A program made the translations under genes and the position numbers. Of a DNA stretch of 64,000 nt, positions 41,625-50,398 are shown piece by piece. The DNA comes from DATAES01 sp963802415 (GTDB lineage: Bacteria > Actinomycetota > Acidimicrobiia > Acidimicrobiales > JACDCH01): assembly GCA_963802415.1 (NCBI GenBank), contig CAWDIH010000001.1, forward strand, positions 2,666,001 through 2,730,000, in the 5' to 3' direction. Below the pieces are notes generated by a model. It worked only from the letters and a program-made list of their open reading frames with translations, did not search any database and was not told the origin of the DNA. Position 1 is the stretch's first letter. Each line of letters begins with the position of its first letter.

Positions 41625-42803
41625 CGACGCGCACCCGGAATGGCGATCCGAGACGCGCGCCATTCGCGCCGGCCGCGCGTACAACTACGAGTCGCTGGCG
41701 CCTGTCCTGTGGCCCTCGACGACGTACTTCAACCGGTCGGTCGACGAGCAGTACGCGCTCGCGCTCTCGGCGCATCCCGCCAAGTTCTACAGCCGCAACG
41801 GCAGCCCGTCGGTGCTCGAGTTCGAAGATGCGGTCGCGGCGCTCGAGGGGGCCGAGGCGGCGCTCGCGTTCGCGTCAGGTATGGGCGCGATCTCATCCGT
41901 GCTCTTGACGCTCTGCGCAACCGGCGATCACGTCGTCGCGCAATCGACCACGTTCTCAGTCACCAATCAGCTGTTCACGATGCTGTGCCCGCGCCTCGGC
42001 ATCGACGTCACGTTCGTCGATGCGACCGACGCCGACGTCTGTTCGCGCTGCAGTTCGCCCGGGCAAGACGCAGTTGGTGTTCGTCGAAACACCGGCGAAC
42101 CCTGGGCTAGCGGTCGTCGATCTCGACGCGGTCGGCGCCATCGAAGGACCGTTCACGGTGTGCGACAGCACGTTCGCGCCACCACCGGTGCAGCAGACGT
42201 TGTCGCACGGGATCGACCTCGTGATGCACGCCGCGACGAAAGGACTGGCGGGACACAACGACGCGATGCTCGGCGTGATCGCCGGAGAGCGCGATCTGAT
42301 CGCTGCCGTGTGGGGTCACCACCTGATGCATGGCGCCGTGTGCTCGCCGTTCGACGCATGGAACGCACTTCGCGGCATCCGCACCTTGCACGTCCGCGTC
42401 GACGAAGCAATCGGAGACGGCGCTCGCGCTGGCAGAGTTCCTCGGGGACCACGACGCGGTCGAGCGTGTGTCGTACCCGGGCCTCGACTCGCATCCGCAG
42501 CGCGAGGTGGCGAAACGGCAGATGACGATGGGCGGCTCCGTGCTCACGTTCGAGCTCGCCGGCGGACTCGACGCGGGCCGCACGTTCACCGAGAGGGTCG
42601 AGCTCGCGCAGGTCGCGCCGTCACTCGGCGGACCGGAGACGCTCGTGGTGCACCCTCCGACTATGACGGCTGCGACGTTGACACGGGACGAGCGGGCCGC
42701 AATGGACATCGGCGAAGGGATGATCCGGGTGTCCGTCGGCCTCGAACACGTCGACGACATCATCGCCGACTTCGGCCAAGCGCTCGGGGCGGTACGGTCG
42801 TAG
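41617..42803 (+). CDS. metY: Cys/Met-metabolism PLP enzyme, probable O-acetylhomoserine sulfhydrylase, two frame breaks
   Basis: PLP-dependent gamma-lyase-fold enzyme that would combine O-acetylhomoserine with sulfide or cysteine. LEGAEAALAFASGMGAISSV and FVETPANPGLAVVDLDAV precede the PLP lysine in VMHAATKGLAGHND. YPGLDSHPQREVAKRQM and VAPSLGGPETLVVHPPTMT are typical C-terminal motifs. Reading the full protein requires frame changes near 42045 and 42402. The overlap with metX supports direct homocysteine formation; the sequence alone does not exclude cystathionine gamma-synthase or lyase activity. Confidence 0.85.
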
Positions 42804-42844
42804 CCGCAGCGCGATCGCGTCGATCTTTCAAAAGGGGGAGTGAC

Positions 42845-43958
42845 ATGACGCTCGACGGTCTCCGCGTCATTTCGGCTGACTCACACGTGCTCGAGCCGCA
42901 CGACCTCTGGACGTCGCGCCTGGCCGGCGGCCCGTTCGCGGACCGGGCGCCCCACATGGTCGAGCACGAGACGCACGGTCATCTCTTCATCATCGACGAG
43001 TTGAGGCCGTTCCCGATCGGCCTCGCCGGTGCTGCGGGCAAGCCGTCGGACGACCTACGAGCGAGCGGCGACACCGCTGAGACAGCTGCGCGCGGGCGGT
43101 TGGGACCCCGTGGCGCGGCTCGACGACATGGACACCGACGGCGTGGCCGCCGAGGTGCTGTATCCGTCGATCGGGATGACGCTCGCGCAGTCGAAGGACC
43201 GCGATTACCAGATCGCGTGCATCCGCGCCTACAACGACTGGCTCCTGGACTTCTGTGCCGCGGGCAAGGGTCGGCTCATCGGCCTGGCCATGATCCCGAC
43301 CATCGATCCCGACGCTGCGGTCGACGAGATCGAGCGCGCCGCTGCCGCCGGGCTACGGGGCGCGATGGTGCCGGGCGTTCCGGCAGAGGGCCATTACGCG
43401 GAGCCCCGCTTCGACCCGATGTGGACCGCGTTCTCCGAGGCTGACTGGCCGGTGTCGTTCCACATCCTCACCGGCGCGGGCGGCGGCGATCCGACGCTCG
43501 GCTCGCGGCTCGGGATGCTCACCGTGATGAGTGTCGTGCAGCAGGTCCAGCAGACGCTCGCGCTCCTGATCTTCGGACGGGTCTTCGATCGCAACCCCGG
43601 ACTGAAGGTGGTGTCGGCCGAACACGACGCCGGTTGGGTCGCGCACTACGCCTACCGGCTCGACCAGATGTGGGACCGCCACCACGCATGGCTCGGACGA
43701 GGCTCCGAGGGCCTCGAACGCCAGCCGAGCGAGTACCTGGCGGACAACGTGTGGTTCACGTTCCAGAAGGATCCGGTTGCGGTCGAGACCCGCGCTCGAG
43801 TCGGACTCGACAGGCTGATGTGGGCCAGTGACTATCCGCACTCGGACTCGACCTGGCCGCACTCGAAGAAGGTCATCGAACGCGACTTCGCGGGCGTCCC
43901 CGAGGCCGACCTCCGCGCCATCGTCGCCGACAACGCTGCGGCGCTCTACAGGCTGTAG
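42845..43958 (+). CDS. Amidohydrolase 2-family metal-dependent hydrolase, one frame break
   Basis: TIM-barrel amidohydrolase of the ACMSD-like group, about 370 residues. It opens with VISADSHVLEPHDLW, where DSH replaces the classic HxH. Later landmarks are EVLYPSIGMTLAQ, the FHILTGAGGGDP region, VVSAEHDAGWVAHYA and LMWASDYPHSDSTWP, with the catalytic Asp. These proteins decarboxylate or hydrolyse aromatic or amide compounds. The frame changes near 43055. A strong ribosome site, GGGGGAG, lies 6 nt before the ATG. Confidence 0.85.
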
Positions 43959-43979
43959 CCGGTCCACCCTTCACGTTTC

Positions 43980-44018
43980 GGCGTGCACCAGGCACACGAA
44001 ATGTGCCTCATGCACGCC
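43980..44018. terminator. Long two-part hairpin between amidohydrolase and fpg-like genes
   Basis: GGCGTGCA pairs with TGCACGCC as an outer 8-bp stem, and AGGCACA pairs with TGTGCCT as an inner 7-bp stem. A 2x2 internal loop separates them and the apical loop is CGAAA. It starts 21 nt after the amidohydrolase stop. No T-run follows on either strand, so classical intrinsic termination is uncertain. Confidence 0.6.
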
Positions 44019-44032
44019 AGAATGCGCTGGCG

Positions 44033-44815
44033 ATGCCGGAGCTCGTCGAGATCGAGTACTACCGCCGGTTGGCGGAAGGTGCGCTCGGACGCGTCGTCGA
44101 CGGAGTCGACGCGCCGGACCCATGGTTCCTCAAGCGGGGCCTCACGGCGGACATCGTGAGCGATGCGTTGCTCGATCGGAAGTTCGTGGGCGCGCGCCGC
44201 ATCGGCAAGCTGCTGCCCCTCGACATGGATGACGGCGCGGTGCTCGGGCTTCGCTTCGGAATGACGGGACGGCTCGTGCTCGACGACCGCGCCGGTGTCG
44301 ACGACCTCCAATACGCGAGCAAGAGGCGTGAGGCGGCGTGGGACCGGTTCATCGTCAGCTTCGACGACGGCGGTTCTCTTCGCATCAACGACGCGCGCCG
44401 GCTCGGCGGCGTCGAGCTCGATCCGGACGAGGCGCGACTCGGTGCGGACGCGGCGTCCATCACGCCCGCGCAACTGACCGCCGCGTTGGACCACAGTGCC
44501 GCGCCACTGAAAGCGCGGCTCATGGACCAACATCGCGTCGCCGGGCTGGGCAACTTGCTGGTCGACGAGGTGCTGTGGCGGGCGGGGCTCGACCCCGCCC
44601 GTCCGGCGGGATCCCTCGACCCTGCGGAGCGCAGGCGCCTGCACCGCCACCTGCGGCGAACGATCGACGATCTGCTGACCAGCGGCGGCTTGCATCTCGG
44701 CCGTCTCCAGGCGGCGCGGGTTCGAGGCGGTCACTGCCCGAGGGACGGGGCCGAGCTACAGCGCCGCACGGTGGGCGGGCGCACGACGTATTCCTGTCCC
44801 GTCCACCAGCGGTAG
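44033..44815 (+). CDS. Fpg/Nei-family DNA glycosylase
   Basis: Bifunctional glycosylase/AP lyase of 260 residues removing oxidised bases. After Met removal the catalytic Pro-Glu lead (MPELVEIEYY) is exposed, Lys59 lies in RRIGKLLPLDMD, and the helix-two-turn-helix DQHRVAGLGNLLVDEVLWRAG binds DNA. The C-terminal zinc finger keeps CPRDG and CPVHQR. Thus two of the four usual Cys ligands are Asp and His, and metal binding may differ from canonical MutM. ATG 44033 was chosen to place Pro2 correctly. Confidence 0.9.
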   Translation: MPELVEIEYYRRLAEGALGRVVDGVDAPDPWFLKRGLTADIVSDALLDRKFVGARRIGKLLPLDMDDGAVLGLRFGMTGRLVLDDRAGVDDLQYASKRREAAWDRFIVSFDDGGSLRINDARRLGGVELDPDEARLGADAASITPAQLTAALDHSAAPLKARLMDQHRVAGLGNLLVDEVLWRAGLDPARPAGSLDPAERRRLHRHLRRTIDDLLTSGGLHLGRLQAARVRGGHCPRDGAELQRRTVGGRTTYSCPVHQR

Positions 44816-44833
44816 CCAACGTAAAGTCCGGCC

Positions 44834-45586
44834 GTGGATGAGATCGTGGCGCTGGCCGAGCAACAAATGGAGCTCTCGAATCTGCTCGCGCCGCTCGGCG
44901 ATGACGGCTGGTCCCGTCCTTCTCGGTGTGAAGGATGGTCGGTCGCGGACGTCGTGCTCCATCTCGCGCAGACCAACGAGATGGCGATCGGCAGCGCGCG
45001 CGGACGCTTCACTGACGCGCTCGCGGTCCTCGCCAACGGCGTCGAGACCGCCGGCAACGTCGACGACAGGGCGGACCTCATGGTCCGACACGAACGCGGT
45101 CTCCCGGTCGCTGCACTCCTCGATCGATGGCAGCAAAGTGCGGATGCGTTGATCGCCGCGCTCACGAGCGTCGATCCTCGCGACCGAGTCGACTGGGTGG
45201 CGGGGCAGCTGTCGGTTCGCACGCTGACCACCACGCGACTTGCAGAGACGTGGATCCACACGGGCGACGTGGCCGACGCGCTCGAGGTCACGCTCGTGCC
45301 GGCGGATCGCCTCCGTCACATTGCACGCTTGGCGTGGCGGACCCTTCCGTACGCATTCACGCGCGCCGGGCGTGAGCTCAGCGGTCCGGTCGCCTTCGTA
45401 CTCGAGGGGCCGTCGGGGGCCGCGTGGACGTTCGTCCCCGACGACGATCCAGCCACGACGATTCGAGGACAGGGCGTCGAGCTCTGTCTCGTCGCCGCCC
45501 GCCGTCTCGATCCCGCCGAGACCGGACTCGAAGGCGAGGGTCCCGACGTGACGGCGGTTCTCGAGCTGGTGCGCACCTACGCCTGA
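44834..45586 (+). CDS. Maleylpyruvate isomerase/DinB-fold protein (TIGR03084-like)
   Basis: Four-helix-bundle protein of 250 residues related to mycothiol-dependent maleylpyruvate isomerases. RCEGWSVADVVLHLAQTNEM contains the conserved W-x-x-x-D-x-x-x-H metal/thiol motif. LAETWIHTGDVADAL provides a second metal His. The C-terminal third is a separate beta domain (GPVAFVLEGPSGAAWTF). Family members may transfer or use mycothiol; the reaction is unknown. GTG start, 18 nt after the glycosylase stop. Confidence 0.8.
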   Translation: MDEIVALAEQQMELSNLLAPLGDDGWSRPSRCEGWSVADVVLHLAQTNEMAIGSARGRFTDALAVLANGVETAGNVDDRADLMVRHERGLPVAALLDRWQQSADALIAALTSVDPRDRVDWVAGQLSVRTLTTTRLAETWIHTGDVADALEVTLVPADRLRHIARLAWRTLPYAFTRAGRELSGPVAFVLEGPSGAAWTFVPDDDPATTIRGQGVELCLVAARRLDPAETGLEGEGPDVTAVLELVRTYA

Positions 45587-45645
45587 TCACCCCATTACGA
45601 TCGCTCGTTCACCCTCCCGGGGAGCGCCAAACGTTGGACAACGTG

Positions 45646-46158
45646 ATGCAGCGCACCACGGCCAAGCGGGTCGTGATCATCGCCGCCGCGGTCGCAGTCC
45701 TGTTGGCGCTGCTGTTGGCCATCGTGCAGATACCCGGCGCAAGCGCCGCGCCGGAGGCGCCGACGCAGACGACGAGGCAGCGCGGGTCCACGACCACGGT
45801 CAGCCGCCGATCGACCATACCCTCGACCGTTCCGTCGACCGCTCCTGCCACCGAGCCGTCGACAGTGCCGCCGGCGGCGGCCCCCTTCGTCACGCCGGTG
45901 GCGCCGGGTGACACGGCGCCGAACGGCGGTCCCTTGCTCGTGCCCGGGGCCAGCGACGCGCCCGCGAGCACGGCCTCCGACGTCACGCAGAACGACAACA
46001 CAGGAACGATCGTTGGGCTCGTGATCGCCGGGCTGCTCGGGGTTGCCTTGTTGCTCGGGCTTCTCACCTACTGGTTCTGGCGCAACACCCGTCCGACGAA
46101 GGTGCGTGCCGAGTCCCGTTCCGACGAGCTTGCAGGAGCGAAGGTGAACGATGGCTGA
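45646..46158 (+). CDS. Membrane protein with Pro/Thr/Ser-rich extracytoplasmic region
   Basis: About 170 residues. An N-terminal hydrophobic segment (VVIIAAAVAVLLALLLAIV) is followed by a low-complexity Thr/Pro/Ser stretch of roughly 85 residues and a second membrane helix (IVGLVIAGLLGVALLLGLLTY) with a basic tail. The central part is probably outside the cell and flexible, perhaps glycosylated. GTG (45643) and ATG (45646) both fit as start. Its last codons overlap the next small gene by 8 nt. No family recognised. Confidence 0.7.
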   Translation: MQRTTAKRVVIIAAAVAVLLALLLAIVQIPGASAAPEAPTQTTRQRGSTTTVSRRSTIPSTVPSTAPATEPSTVPPAAAPFVTPVAPGDTAPNGGPLLVPGASDAPASTASDVTQNDNTGTIVGLVIAGLLGVALLLGLLTYWFWRNTRPTKVRAESRSDELAGAKVNDG

Positions 46159-46369
46159 TGAACTCGATGTCGACGCCATGATCGAGCGGTTCCGCAACCG
46201 CGCCACCGCGGTGCGGGAACGTGCCTTACCGCCGATCGCGGGGGAGGAGCGTGCTGCCTTCCTCCGCCAAGCGCAGCTCGATTACCTGGACTTCGCCATC
46301 GTCGGTGACGCAACTGCTTCACTCAAAGACGGCATCCTCACCCTGACGATCGACCTCCGTCCGAAGTGA
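46151..46369 (+). CDS. Small conserved-looking cytoplasmic protein, 72 residues
   Basis: Short acidic-basic protein without membrane helices. It begins MADELDVDAMIERFRNRA, predicted helical, and ends with a strand-like DGILTLTIDLRPK. It overlaps the upstream membrane-protein gene by 8 nt and the downstream DUF4202 gene by GTGA, so translation of the three is coupled. I do not recognise the family. Confidence 0.65.
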   Translation: MADELDVDAMIERFRNRATAVRERALPPIAGEERAAFLRQAQLDYLDFAIVGDATASLKDGILTLTIDLRPK

Positions 46370-46968
46370 TCTCAGGCGAACGGTTCGAGCAGGCGATCGC
46401 TGCCATCGACGCGGCGAACGCTGATGATCCAGAAACGATCGTGGTGCGCGGCGTACGCCGTCCGAAGGAGCTCGCGCATGCCGAGCTCATGACCGAGCGT
46501 GTGCGCGAGCTCGACCGCGATGCCGACGAGGCGCAGTTGTTGGCGGCCCGCGCGCACCACCTGCGGCGGTGGTCCATTCCCCGTTCCACGTACCCCGACG
46601 GTCGAGCCGGCTATCTGCGGTGGCGTACGACGCTCAACCGGCAACACGCCGCCGACGTCGGCGCGATCCTCGCCGCCGCCGGCTACGACTCCGCGACGAT
46701 CGACCGTGTGCAGCGCATCATCCGGAAGGAAGGACTGAAGACCGATGCCGCGGTGCAGACACACGAGGACGCGCTGTGCCTTGTGTTCCTCGAGACCCAA
46801 CTGCTCGAGATTCTCGACCGCTTGGGGGACGACAAGAGCGTCGACGTCATCGCCAAGACGCTGCGCAAGATGAGTCCGAAGGCCATCGACGTCGCCCTCG
46901 GTCTGCCATTGGATGAACGGGCGCGAGCAGCGGTTGTTCATGCGATGGACGCCGTGCAACAGCCGTAA
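46366..46968 (+). CDS. DUF4202-domain protein
   Basis: About 200 residues matching the DUF4202 family: MTERVRELDRDADEAQLLAARAHHLRRWSIPRS is read across the N-terminal half in pieces, notably RAHHLRRWSIPRSTYPDGR and AGYLRWRTTLNRQHA. EDALCLVFLETQLLEILDRLG lies in the second half. Conserved His pairs (HH near 64 and the HA after RQ) suggest an HD-like metal-dependent phosphohydrolase, which is inference. The GTG start shares the GTGA overlap with the preceding 72-residue gene. Confidence 0.82.
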   Translation: MISGERFEQAIAAIDAANADDPETIVVRGVRRPKELAHAELMTERVRELDRDADEAQLLAARAHHLRRWSIPRSTYPDGRAGYLRWRTTLNRQHAADVGAILAAAGYDSATIDRVQRIIRKEGLKTDAAVQTHEDALCLVFLETQLLEILDRLGDDKSVDVIAKTLRKMSPKAIDVALGLPLDERARAAVVHAMDAVQQP

Positions 46969-46999
46969 TGTCAGCCTCGTCGTCGAGGAGGCCCCACCG

Positions 47000-47668
47000 A
47001 TGAGCGATCAGTCAGAAGACGAGACCCCGCCACCACCACCACCACCACCACCACCTCCCCCGCCGCCTCCTCCTCCACCGCCGGGCGCGCCGCCACCGCC
47101 GCCCCCACCCCCTCGGCCGCCTTCGGAGTCGCCGCTTCCACCACCCGGCGCCCAGTCTCCGCCTCTTCCGTCGTCGCCGCCCGCCGCGCCGCCATCGCCG
47201 CCCCCGCCGCCCCCGCCAGATGCCCCACCCCCACCTCCGCCGCCGCCTCCTCCTCCGGTCGCGCACGCACCTACCGTCAATGATCCACACGCACTCGGCG
47301 TTGCCCTTGGCCGGCTCGGTGGAGGAGCGCGCCGCGGCGCGAAGGCCGCCGCGGCAGCACTGGGTGTCGTGCTCGCGGAAGGCGAGGTGGTCGAGGCGGT
47401 CGTCGCCGGACAGCTGTACGGCGCCAACGCCCTCGCCGCGCTCACCGACCGCCGATTCGTTGTCGTGAACGATCGGGAGTTCAAGCCGGACGTCATCGAG
47501 ATCACGGTCGACGCGGGGTGCACGGTTCAGGGATGGCAGGACGACCGCAACGCCGCCCTCCTCGTCCAGAGCGGCGGACAGAGCGCGCAGATCGAGCGCA
47601 TCGCCGATCGTCCGTTGGCAGTCGAGATGGCCCATCGCCTGCGCGCGAGGGCTGCCGGCCAGGGCTGA
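47000..47668 (+). CDS. Poly-proline protein with C-terminal PH-like domain
   Basis: About 222 residues. Residues 10-28 are 19 consecutive prolines encoded largely by CCA repeats, and Pro-rich blocks separated by Gly-Ala, Arg or Asp-Ala continue to about residue 90. The C-terminal 120 residues (EGEVVEAVVAGQLYGANALA, LTDRRFVVVNDREFKPDVIE) look like the short bacterial PH (YokE-type) domain. Translating the run would need elongation factor P. The proline region may be a spacer or a binding site for an SH3-like partner. ATG 47000 starts just before the run. Confidence 0.78.
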   Translation: MSDQSEDETPPPPPPPPPPPPPPPPPPPGAPPPPPPPPRPPSESPLPPPGAQSPPLPSSPPAAPPSPPPPPPPDAPPPPPPPPPPPVAHAPTVNDPHALGVALGRLGGGARRGAKAAAAALGVVLAEGEVVEAVVAGQLYGANALAALTDRRFVVVNDREFKPDVIEITVDAGCTVQGWQDDRNAALLVQSGGQSAQIERIADRPLAVEMAHRLRARAAGQG

Positions 47669-47785
47669 TGGCCAAGGCGTCGGTCTGTCACTTCCGGCGC
47701 TGGGTTCGAAGTTCCCGCTGATCCATGTGGCGGACGGTTCCGCCGCGCTGGCAGCGGGTACGGGCATGGGGATGCCAGCGTCTCG

Positions 47786-48757
47786 ATGGGTGCCTCGGCG
47801 AGCGTGACCGACGACTGCGAGCCGAGTGGACGAGCGACGGTGATTGCACCGTTGCTCGAGGTCGAGGTCGCCATCGAAGACGACGATGCGATCCACTTCC
47901 ACGCCGGCGGTCAGGGCTTCTGGATCGCGCAGCTGCTGCGGGAGCTCGGGATCGAGGTGGTCTTGGTCGCCGCGGTCGGCGGGGAGGCCGGCGTGGTCGC
48001 GGCGTCGCTGGTCGAATGCAGAGGCGTCCGCTTGGAGGCCGTGCACGTCGCTACATCTACGGGCGCCGTCGTACATGACCGCCGCGGAGGCAGCCCGCAG
48101 CTCGTTGCCTCGGTCGAGCCGTCTGCGTTGGATCGGCATGGGACCGACGACCTCTTCGGCGTGGCGCTGGTCAGCGCATTGGAAGCCAGCGTCTGTGTCA
48201 TCGCCGGCCCAGGCCGGCCGCCGGTGGTCGAGCCCGATCTCTATCCGCGTCTGGCGCGGGACCTCGTTGCCAACCGCGTGCGGGTCGTCGCTGACGTGTC
48301 CGGCGATCTCGTCGAACCACTGCTCGGCGCCGATGTGGATGTCGTCAAGGTCTCAGCCGACGATCTCGTGACCGATGGCCAGATCTCGAGCACGGACCTT
48401 GACGATGTCACCAGCCATGGCCGGTGGCTCGTGGCCGGGCGAGCCGGGATGCTCGTCGTATCCCGCGCCGAAGCGGGATCCGTTTCCTTCTCCGCGGACG
48501 GCGTCCACGTGGTCCGCACCCCGGCCGTCAGCGCAATCGAGGAACGGGGCGCCGGTGACTCCTTCACCGCCGGCCTCGCTGCCGCGTTGGCACGGGGCGC
48601 GGCGCCGCTCGACGCGCTGCGGGTGGCCGCCGCGGCCGGCACCGTGAATGCGACCCGGCGGGGGCTGGGCACCGGGCAGCGGGCCACCGTCGAGCGGATT
48701 CGCGCCCTGACCTCCGTGGAGCGGATGGATATTCGTGAGGGGCCATGCGAACGCTGA
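47786..48757 (+). CDS. PfkB-family carbohydrate kinase
   Basis: Ribokinase-fold sugar kinase of 323 residues. IHFHAGGQGFWIAQLLRELG is the substrate-binding GG motif, and RGAGDSFTAGLAAALARG is the catalytic-base motif (usually DTxGAGD; here EERGAGD). The phosphorylated sugar is not evident; several actinobacterial relatives act on tagatose- or fructose-phosphates. The last 13 nt overlap the surE gene, suggesting a paired role in nucleotide/sugar phosphate balance. Confidence 0.83.
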   Translation: MGASASVTDDCEPSGRATVIAPLLEVEVAIEDDDAIHFHAGGQGFWIAQLLRELGIEVVLVAAVGGEAGVVAASLVECRGVRLEAVHVATSTGAVVHDRRGGSPQLVASVEPSALDRHGTDDLFGVALVSALEASVCVIAGPGRPPVVEPDLYPRLARDLVANRVRVVADVSGDLVEPLLGADVDVVKVSADDLVTDGQISSTDLDDVTSHGRWLVAGRAGMLVVSRAEAGSVSFSADGVHVVRTPAVSAIEERGAGDSFTAGLAAALARGAAPLDALRVAAAAGTVNATRRGLGTGQRATVERIRALTSVERMDIREGPCER

Positions 48758-49503
48758 TCACCAACGACGACGGCATCGACGCACCGGGTCTCCGCGCTCT
48801 CGCCGACGCCATGGTCGACGCGGGGCTCGACGTCGTCGTGGCCGCCCCAGCATGGAACAGCAGCGGCGCCTCAGCGTCGCTCACCGGCGTGTCCCGGGGT
48901 GGCAGGCTCGCGTTCGAGCGGCGCCGCTGGCCGCGGGTCGGCGCGGCGTTCGCGGTCGAGGCGTCGCCGTCGATGATCGTGCGGGTCGCGCTGCACGGCG
49001 CGTTCGGCGCACGGCCCGACATCGTGCTGTCGGGCATCAACGACGGTCCGAACACCGGTTATGCCGTCCTGCACTCCGGCACCGTGGGCGCGGCGCTCAC
49101 CGCGGCAACCCATGGCTGCAGGGCCATCGCCTTGTCGGCCGCCGTAGGTGCTCCAACCGACTTCCGGGCTGCCGCGTGGCTCGCCCCCGTAGTGCTGCCG
49201 TGGATGGCGCGGGAACCGGCGGGTGTGACGCTCAACGTCAACGTTCCGTCCGGCCCGCCGGAGGCGATCGTGGCGCTGCGGGCGGCCCCGCTGGCCAGCT
49301 TCGGTGCAGTCCAAACCCTGATCACCGAGGAAGGCGCCGACCACGTGTCTGTGCAGTTCGCCGACGCCGATCCCACCCTGGTGCCCGACAGCGACGCCGC
49401 GCTGCTGGCGGCCAGCTACGCGACCGTGGCCGCGCTGTCACCGGTGTGTGCTGACGAGAAGGTCGATCTCAGCCGCCTCGCATCGATCACGGTGCCGGGA
49501 TGA
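48745..49503 (+). CDS. surE: 5'/3'-nucleotidase SurE
   Basis: Metal-dependent nucleoside monophosphatase of 252 residues. The N-terminal LITNDDGIDAPGLRAL carries the NDD metal ligands, the Ser in PAWNSSGASASLT is conserved, and VLSGINDGPNTG supplies the Asn ligand. It removes phosphate from nucleotides under stress. Its start overlaps the PfkB kinase and its stop overlaps the following small membrane gene by ATGA, so at least four genes are co-translated here. Confidence 0.9.
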   Translation: MRTLITNDDGIDAPGLRALADAMVDAGLDVVVAAPAWNSSGASASLTGVSRGGRLAFERRRWPRVGAAFAVEASPSMIVRVALHGAFGARPDIVLSGINDGPNTGYAVLHSGTVGAALTAATHGCRAIALSAAVGAPTDFRAAAWLAPVVLPWMAREPAGVTLNVNVPSGPPEAIVALRAAPLASFGAVQTLITEEGADHVSVQFADADPTLVPDSDAALLAASYATVAALSPVCADEKVDLSRLASITVPG

Positions 49504-49847
49504 GCTCGGCGATGTTGACGACGGCGATCAAGGCGATGAACGGCGGGCTGTTCGTCGTGTTGTTCGCGCTGGCTGGTGAGGCCGCCAAGCCGAAGCGGTT
49601 CGCCGGGCTGTTCTCGGCAGCACCGGCGATTGCCCTGGCCAACCTGGCGGTCATCGCCATCGCGAACGGCCCGGACGACGCACAGCGGCAGAGCACCGGC
49701 ATGGTCATCGGCGCAGGGGCGCTCGTGGCCGCCTGCGCGATAGGCATCATTGCTGTGGCCCGCTGGCGGGCCCTGCGCGGCGCGCTGGCGGTGTGTGGCG
49801 CGTGGCTCGTTCTCGCGGCCGCCGGCGGGTGGCTGGTGCTGAGATGA
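49500..49847 (+). CDS. Small membrane protein (GlpM/DUF3147-like), first of pair
   Basis: About 115 residues with four hydrophobic helices. GGLFVVLFALAGEAAKPKRFA, with the AAKPKRFAGLFSAAP loop, resembles the DUF3147/GlpM small membrane protein family, whose function is unknown. It overlaps surE (ATGA) and the next membrane gene (ATGA). The adjacent gene carries a similar loop, so the two may form a hetero-oligomer. Confidence 0.7.
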   Translation: MSSAMLTTAIKAMNGGLFVVLFALAGEAAKPKRFAGLFSAAPAIALANLAVIAIANGPDDAQRQSTGMVIGAGALVAACAIGIIAVARWRALRGALAVCGAWLVLAAAGGWLVLR

Positions 49848-50398
49848 CGGAGCCGCTCGAGCCTGACCCTGGCGAGCCGCTCATCGGCTGGGACCTCGCC
49901 AAGCTGCGCGAGGTGCGGCTCGGCGACATTGAAATGCGGTTCGCGTTCGGCGCGGCGGTGTCGATCCTCGCTGCGGTGATCGGCTCGGTGTTCGGTGACG
50001 CGGCCGGCGGGATGTTCCTGGCGTTCCCGGCCATCTTGCCTGCGGCCTTGACGATGCTCGAGCAGAAGGACGGGCCCCAAGAAGCGATGCACGACCAGCG
50101 GGGTGCGCTGCTCGGCGCGCTGGGCATGGTCGCATTCGCCGTCGCGGCCGCGCTCGGCTTCAGCCGATGGCCCAGCGGGCTCGTGCTGGTTGCCGCCGCA
50201 GCGGCGTGGTCCGCGACGTCGGTGACGATCTACCTGCTGGTCGCGTCCTGGCGCCGTGCCCACCGGCCGCGCCACCGCCACTTGACGCGAGCGGTGGGAC
50301 CCACGTCGGCCCGTTTGGCCGATCGCGCGGCCGGCGAGCGCCACAGGCCCGGCAACGCGAGAAAACCCCTGCCCAGCAGGGGTTTTCCCGAGCGGTAG
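49844..50398 (+). CDS. Small membrane protein (GlpM/DUF3147-like), second of pair; C-terminus runs into a tRNA terminator
   Basis: About 184 residues. A soluble N-terminus (GWDLAKLREVRLGDIEMRFA) is followed by four helices with the loop FLAFPAILPAALTMLEQKDG, echoing its neighbour. The last 17 or so residues are encoded by the hairpin terminator at 50361-50387 and the end of the oppositely oriented tRNA-Gly gene, where the stop codon falls (50396-50398). The native C-terminus is therefore unusual and may be a recent extension. The start overlaps the previous stop by ATGA. Confidence 0.7.
   Translation: MTEPLEPDPGEPLIGWDLAKLREVRLGDIEMRFAFGAAVSILAAVIGSVFGDAAGGMFLAFPAILPAALTMLEQKDGPQEAMHDQRGALLGALGMVAFAVAAALGFSRWPSGLVLVAAAAAWSATSVTIYLLVASWRRAHRPRHRHLTRAVGPTSARLADRAAGERHRPGNARKPLPSRGFPER
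50361..50387 (-). terminator. Rho-independent terminator of tRNA-Gly
   Basis: Perfect 12-bp hairpin (GAAAACCCCTGC, loop CCA, complementary arm) lying 3 nt after the tRNA-Gly 3' end on the minus strand, with a T-rich 3' side. It is symmetrical and also lies inside the 3' coding end of the plus-strand membrane gene, so it might act in both directions. Confidence 0.85.

Noticed and set aside
47020..47260. Short tandem CCA/CCG repeats resembling a repeat array
   Set aside because: They are codons of the poly-proline protein; there are no spacers and no CRISPR structure.
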